A stretch of 64,000 nucleotides of DNA from Niabella ginsenosidivorans. Lineage in GTDB: Bacteria > Bacteroidota > Bacteroidia > Chitinophagales > Chitinophagaceae. The stretch spans positions 3,968,001-4,032,000 of the forward strand of contig NZ_CP015772.1 of the NCBI RefSeq assembly GCF_001654455.1, given 5' to 3'. Both the position numbers and the translations under genes were made by a program. The number at the start of each line of letters is the position of its first letter. The stretch's first letter is position 1. This document shows, one piece after another, positions 63,069-64,000 of this stretch. The notes beneath the pieces were generated by a model. The model was given only the letters and a program-made list of their open reading frames with translations, did no database searches and was not told the origin of the DNA.

Positions 63069-64000
63069 ATGCGCAATACTTCCATGTGGTGGATCATGAT
63101 CCTGGTAATGCTAATCATTGATCTTTACATTTTTATAGCTATACGATCCTCCCTGTTCGCCTATGCTTCCAACCGTAACCGCACCCTGTTTTCAATCATT
63201 TACTGGAGCATCACCCTGCTTTCCCTTGGAGTTGTTTTAATAGTGCCCAATCTGCCTGCAACGGAGGCCGGCCGGTTCAGAAGAAGCATACTGTATACTA
63301 TTATATTTGCCCTGTTCCTTGGAAAAATACTGGCAGCTGTATTTTTCCTTTTTGATGATATCCGGCGGCTGGCGCAATGGGTGGGTGGTAAACTGTTTTC
63401 TTCCAATAACGAGGTAGGAGAAGTTTCCGGAGCGGACAGTGAAACTATTTCAAGATCCAATTTTCTTACATGGCTGGGCATTGCTGCCGGGGGCACCATC
63501 TTTTCAAGCCTTATTTACGGGTTAAGCAATAAGTATAATTATAAAATAAAAAGGGTGACCCTTTCCTTTCCCAACCTGCCGGATGCATTTAAGGGGTTCA
63601 GAATGATCCAGATATCTGATATCCACAGCGGAAGCTTTAATAATAAGGCGGCTGTGAACAAAGGGATCGATATGATCTTAAAGGAAAATGCTGATGTGAT
63701 CGTTTTTACAGGCGACCTGGTAAATAATATTGCTACAGAAATGGATGCCTATACAGACATCTTCAGCCGGCTGAAAGCCCCGATGGGAGTATTCTCCACA
63801 TTGGGCAACCACGATTACGGGGATTACCACAACTGGAGAAGTCCGCAGGAAAAAGCGGCCAACCTGGAACAATTAAAGCGCATCCACGGGCAGATTGGCT
63901 GGCGGCTGCTGTTGGACGAGCACCTGCCTTTAGAGAAGAATGGCGCACAGATCGGACTGATTGGCGTACAGAATATCAGCGGGAAAATCCGGTTCCATAG
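63069..64000 (+). CDS. Membrane-anchored metallophosphoesterase (partial, runs off the right edge)
   Basis: The open frame from the ATG at 63069 continues to the window end (310 codons and more). The N-terminal half has hydrophobic helices (for example MWWIMILVMLIIDLYIFIAI, WSITLLSLGVVLIV, ILYTIIFALFLG and a fourth near 140: WLGIAAGGTIFSSLIYGL). The calcineurin-like phosphoesterase domain starts near residue 160: MIQISDIHSGSFNN (D-x-H), VIVFTGDLVNNI (GDxxN-type) and STLGNHDYGDY (GNHD). Such proteins resemble YaeI/LpxH-related phosphodiesterases acting at the membrane. The catalytic end is outside the window. It is divergent from parA. Confidence 0.9.
   Translation, partial: MRNTSMWWIMILVMLIIDLYIFIAIRSSLFAYASNRNRTLFSIIYWSITLLSLGVVLIVPNLPATEAGRFRRSILYTIIFALFLGKILAAVFFLFDDIRRLAQWVGGKLFSSNNEVGEVSGADSETISRSNFLTWLGIAAGGTIFSSLIYGLSNKYNYKIKRVTLSFPNLPDAFKGFRMIQISDIHSGSFNNKAAVNKGIDMILKENADVIVFTGDLVNNIATEMDAYTDIFSRLKAPMGVFSTLGNHDYGDYHNWRSPQEKAANLEQLKRIHGQIGWRLLLDEHLPLEKNGAQIGLIGVQNISGKIRFH

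Noticed and set aside
1-64000. CRISPR arrays, tRNA or rRNA genes
   Set aside because: No regularly spaced repeats and no tRNA-like cloverleaf or rRNA sequence was recognised by eye; a covariance-model scan would be the decisive check.

Overview
The window looks like a chromosomal segment of a Bacteroidota bacterium, most likely family Chitinophagaceae (inference). The evidence is the recurrent TAnnTTTG -7 promoter boxes, lineage-typical families (GIN/DUF2807, DUF4292, DUF5683, DUF983, Oar-like TonB receptor, carboxypeptidase-regulatory-like proteins), a single-subunit b558-type SdhC, a fused double-ATPase Dpp protein, and the order parA-parB-DUF5683-dapB. No rRNA, tRNA or CRISPR array was recognised.

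Layout. 1-1.9 kb: the left edge cuts a GPW/gp25 (TssE-like) type VI secretion baseplate gene lying downstream of a membrane-anchored J-domain gene and a small anchored protein, all on the minus strand behind a good promoter. 2-13.4 kb: a LexA/CI-like S24 repressor, arfB, dtd, a MazG-like gene, a family 9 glycosyltransferase, a TlpA-like thioredoxin, a barrel-like protein, a GlcD-like oxidase, recG and a flippase. 14-24.2 kb: a type I periplasmic-binding-fold protein, guaA, a GIN-domain lipoprotein, def, a Crp/Fnr regulator, trpS, a deoxynucleoside kinase, an EEP phosphatase and an aminopeptidase P. 24.2-26 kb: a 131-bp inverted-repeat-bounded element and a frameshifted beta-lactamase-fold serine hydrolase.

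26.2-31.7 kb is a tight three-gene operon: a Sel1-repeat protein, a divergent Hsp90 with intact ATPase residues, and a helical TPR-like protein. It is the best candidate here for an undescribed system. 31.8-36 kb is the succinate dehydrogenase operon sdhCAB. It is interrupted between sdhA and sdhB by a four-helix-bundle (23S intervening-sequence type) gene flanked by imperfect inverted repeats. 36.7-47 kb carries a TonB receptor, a TRIC-like channel, DUF983, murF, ispF, dut, DUF4292, a degenerate LytM protein and queA. A decayed PorT-like barrel pseudogene follows at 47.3 kb. 47.8-58.7 kb holds a Dpp-type ABC ATPase, two related lipoproteins, AMP nucleosidase, an orphan HSDR_N-like nuclease domain, 3-hydroxybutyryl-CoA dehydrogenase, a chromosomal barnase/barstar pair, Mrp and a GH2 glycosidase. 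59.5-64 kb holds dapB, DUF5683, parB, parA and a metallophosphoesterase cut by the right edge.

The intergenic DNA is rich in short dispersed repeats. Three length-variable copies of a MITE-like element (17.8, 36.2 and 45.7 kb) share imperfect terminal inverted repeats. A hairpin family reads TTTCAGCATCT...CAATAGATTCTG...GAACGACA, and REP-like palindromes are built on CCGA...TCGG. Several genes (trpS, dut, the HSDR_N gene) have a -7 box only 5-6 bases before the ATG, which suggests leaderless transcripts.
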